This document shows, piece after piece, positions 12,012-13,156 of a DNA stretch of 13,156 nt. The DNA is taken from assembly GCA_946482165.1 (NCBI GenBank), contig CAMLQS010000119.1, forward strand, positions 1 through 13,156, given 5' to 3'. A model generated the notes under the pieces. That model had not been told where the DNA came from. It made no database searches and saw only the letters and a program-made list of their open reading frames with translations. Numbering within the stretch: position 1 is the stretch's first letter; every line of letters begins with the position of its first letter. Made by a program: the position numbers and the translations under genes. The stretch comes from an uncultured Verrucomicrobiota bacterium (GTDB lineage Bacteria; Verrucomicrobiota; Verrucomicrobiae; Opitutales; Opitutaceae).

Positions 12012-13156
12012 TTAGGCGCGGATGCCTTGGGCGAGGTGGTAGTAGACCTCGTTGGTGCGGAGATCCTGCTTCAACTGCGAGATCCGGGTCTCGGCGTTGA
12101 TGTGGACGGTCTCGATGCCGGCGATGGTCGCGAAGTCCTCAAGCATCTCGCTCGTGACGACGTAGCTATAGCCGGTGTGGTGGGCGCCGCCGGCGAGGAT
12201 CCAGGCTTGGCAGGCGGTCTTGAAGTCGGGCTTGCACTCCCAGACGGCGCGGGCGACAGGGAGCTTGGGCAGCGCGGGCGGCTTGACGGCCGTGACCTCG
12301 TTGACGATGAGGCGGAAGCGGTTGCCCATGTCGACGAGCGAGGCGTTGAGGGCCTCGCCGGCGGGGGCGTCGAACACGAAGCGGACGGGGTCCTCCTTGC
12401 CGCCGATGCCGAGCGGGTGGATTTCCACCTTGGGTTTGCCGGAGGCGATGGTCGGGCAGATCTCGAGCATGTGCGAGCCGAGGACCTGGTGGCCCTTGGG
12501 CGACATGTGGTAGGTGTAGTCCTCCATGAAGGAGGTGAGCTTGCCGCCGGCCATGACCTTCATGGCGCGGACGAGGATGGCGGTCTTCCAGTCGCCTTCG
12601 CCGCCGAAGCCGTAGCCGGCGGCCATGAGGCGCTGCGTGGCCATGCCGGGGAGCTGACGGAGGCCATGGAGGTCCTCGAAGGTGTCGGTAAACGCGACCG
12701 CGCCTACGTTCTCAAGGAAGGCGCTCATGCCGAGCTCGAGGCGGGCGCTGTAGCGGAGCTCGTCGTGGCGCTTGCCGCCCTTTTTGAGGACGGGCGAGAC
12801 GGCGTAGAGCTTCTCGTATTGGGCGACGAGATCGGTGATGGTCTTTTCGGAGATGGCGTTGACCTGCTCGACGAGGTCGCCGACGCCGTAGGTGTTGGTG
12901 GCGAAGCCGAACTTCATCTCGGCGGCGACCTTGTCGCCCTCGGTGACGGCGACCTGGCGCATGTTGTCGCCGAAGCGGACGATCTTGGCGCCCTGCCAGT
13001 CGGCCCAGGCGTGGGCGGCGCGCATCCAGGCGCCGATGCGCTGCTGGACCTCGTCGTCGGACCAGTGGCCGACCACGACCTTGCGGCCGAGTCGGAGGCG
13101 AGTGTGGATGAACCCGGCCTCGCGGTCGCCGTGGGCGGCCTGGTTGAGGTTCATGA
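12012..13156 (-). CDS. araA: L-arabinose isomerase, 5'-truncated by window edge
   Basis: The visible 380 residues are the C-terminal three quarters of a manganese-dependent enzyme converting L-arabinose to L-ribulose. E. coli AraA has 500 residues. The first visible residues MNLNQAAHG match E. coli DFMNLNQTAHG at about position 120, so that ATG is internal and about 120 codons lie to the right. Catalytic and metal residues are present: the Glu in GGEGDWKTA (visible residue 186), the Glu in SFMEDYTYH (211), the His in LGSHMLE (228) and the His pair in AGGAHHTG (325-326). FGDNMR (61-66) and [13 protein letters not shown] (158-170) are also diagnostic. The stop is 20 bp before the U-tailed hairpin. 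It is the first visible gene of the operon; whether araB or a regulator lies further upstream cannot be seen. Confidence 0.97.
   Translation of the reverse strand, partial: MNLNQAAHGDREAGFIHTRLRLGRKVVVGHWSDDEVQQRIGAWMRAAHAWADWQGAKIVRFGDNMRQVAVTEGDKVAAEMKFGFATNTYGVGDLVEQVNAISEKTITDLVAQYEKLYAVSPVLKKGGKRHDELRYSARLELGMSAFLENVGAVAFTDTFEDLHGLRQLPGMATQRLMAAGYGFGGEGDWKTAILVRAMKVMAGGKLTSFMEDYTYHMSPKGHQVLGSHMLEICPTIASGKPKVEIHPLGIGGKEDPVRFVFDAPAGEALNASLVDMGNRFRLIVNEVTAVKPPALPKLPVARAVWECKPDFKTACQAWILAGGAHHTGYSYVVTSEMLEDFATIAGIETVHINAETRISQLKQDLRTNEVYYHLAQGIRA

Noticed and set aside
13152..13154. ATG at 13154 as the araA start
   Set aside because: MNLNQAAHG aligns with an internal segment of L-arabinose isomerase near residue 120; the gene is cut by the window edge.

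Overview
The window is GC-rich DNA (coding genes strongly favour G/C at third codon positions) with ordinary metabolic and cell-surface genes. It most likely comes from the PVC group, probably a verrucomicrobium of Opitutaceae type. This is an inference from gene content: a secreted beta-propeller ending in a C-terminal domain of the kind I associate with Verrucomicrobia, a pseudopilin with a short free-standing gene, and a flavin halogenase-like protein with the variant GWAWQIE motif. No gene in the window has a convincing Shine-Dalgarno sequence. No mobile element, CRISPR array, tRNA or rRNA was seen.

Layout. (1) 1-1727, arginine biosynthesis: the first 12 codons of argG at the left edge and a complete argF, both on the minus strand, separated by a plus-strand pseudopilin gene. 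(2) 1830-2803, plus strand: a 68-codon gene of unknown function overlapping by 4 bp a LysM/N-acetylmuramoyl-L-alanine amidase with a Tat-like signal. (3) 2827-4097, minus strand: galM, followed by an unannotated-looking 44-codon gene for a one-helix membrane protein with a CCGKGCGC tail. (4) 4394-5485, plus: a secreted six-bladed-propeller-like protein. (5) 5570-7072, minus: a flavin-dependent halogenase-like protein, convergent with the propeller gene. (6) 7073-7435: about 360 bp with no supportable gene. (7) 7436-13156, minus: an L-arabinose uptake and catabolism operon in the order araA (5' end outside the window), araF, araG, araH, araD, ending in a classical UUCG-loop terminator. The kinase araB is not visible.

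How the genes work together: AraF (here a lipoprotein), AraG and AraH import L-arabinose. AraA isomerises it to L-ribulose, and AraD converts L-ribulose 5-phosphate to D-xylulose 5-phosphate. GalM, encoded elsewhere in the window, would interconvert sugar anomers.

The most interesting signals are not protein genes. Inside the arabinose operon there are two structured intercistronic elements: a 16-bp hairpin with a U-run built from a degenerate 9-bp repeat between araA and araF, and a 49-bp three-way-junction palindrome between araF and araG. They sit exactly where expression of enzyme, binding protein and membrane components would need to be set differently. The start codons also share an unusual context: C at -1 in 12 of 13 genes and CCC directly before ATG in 6.
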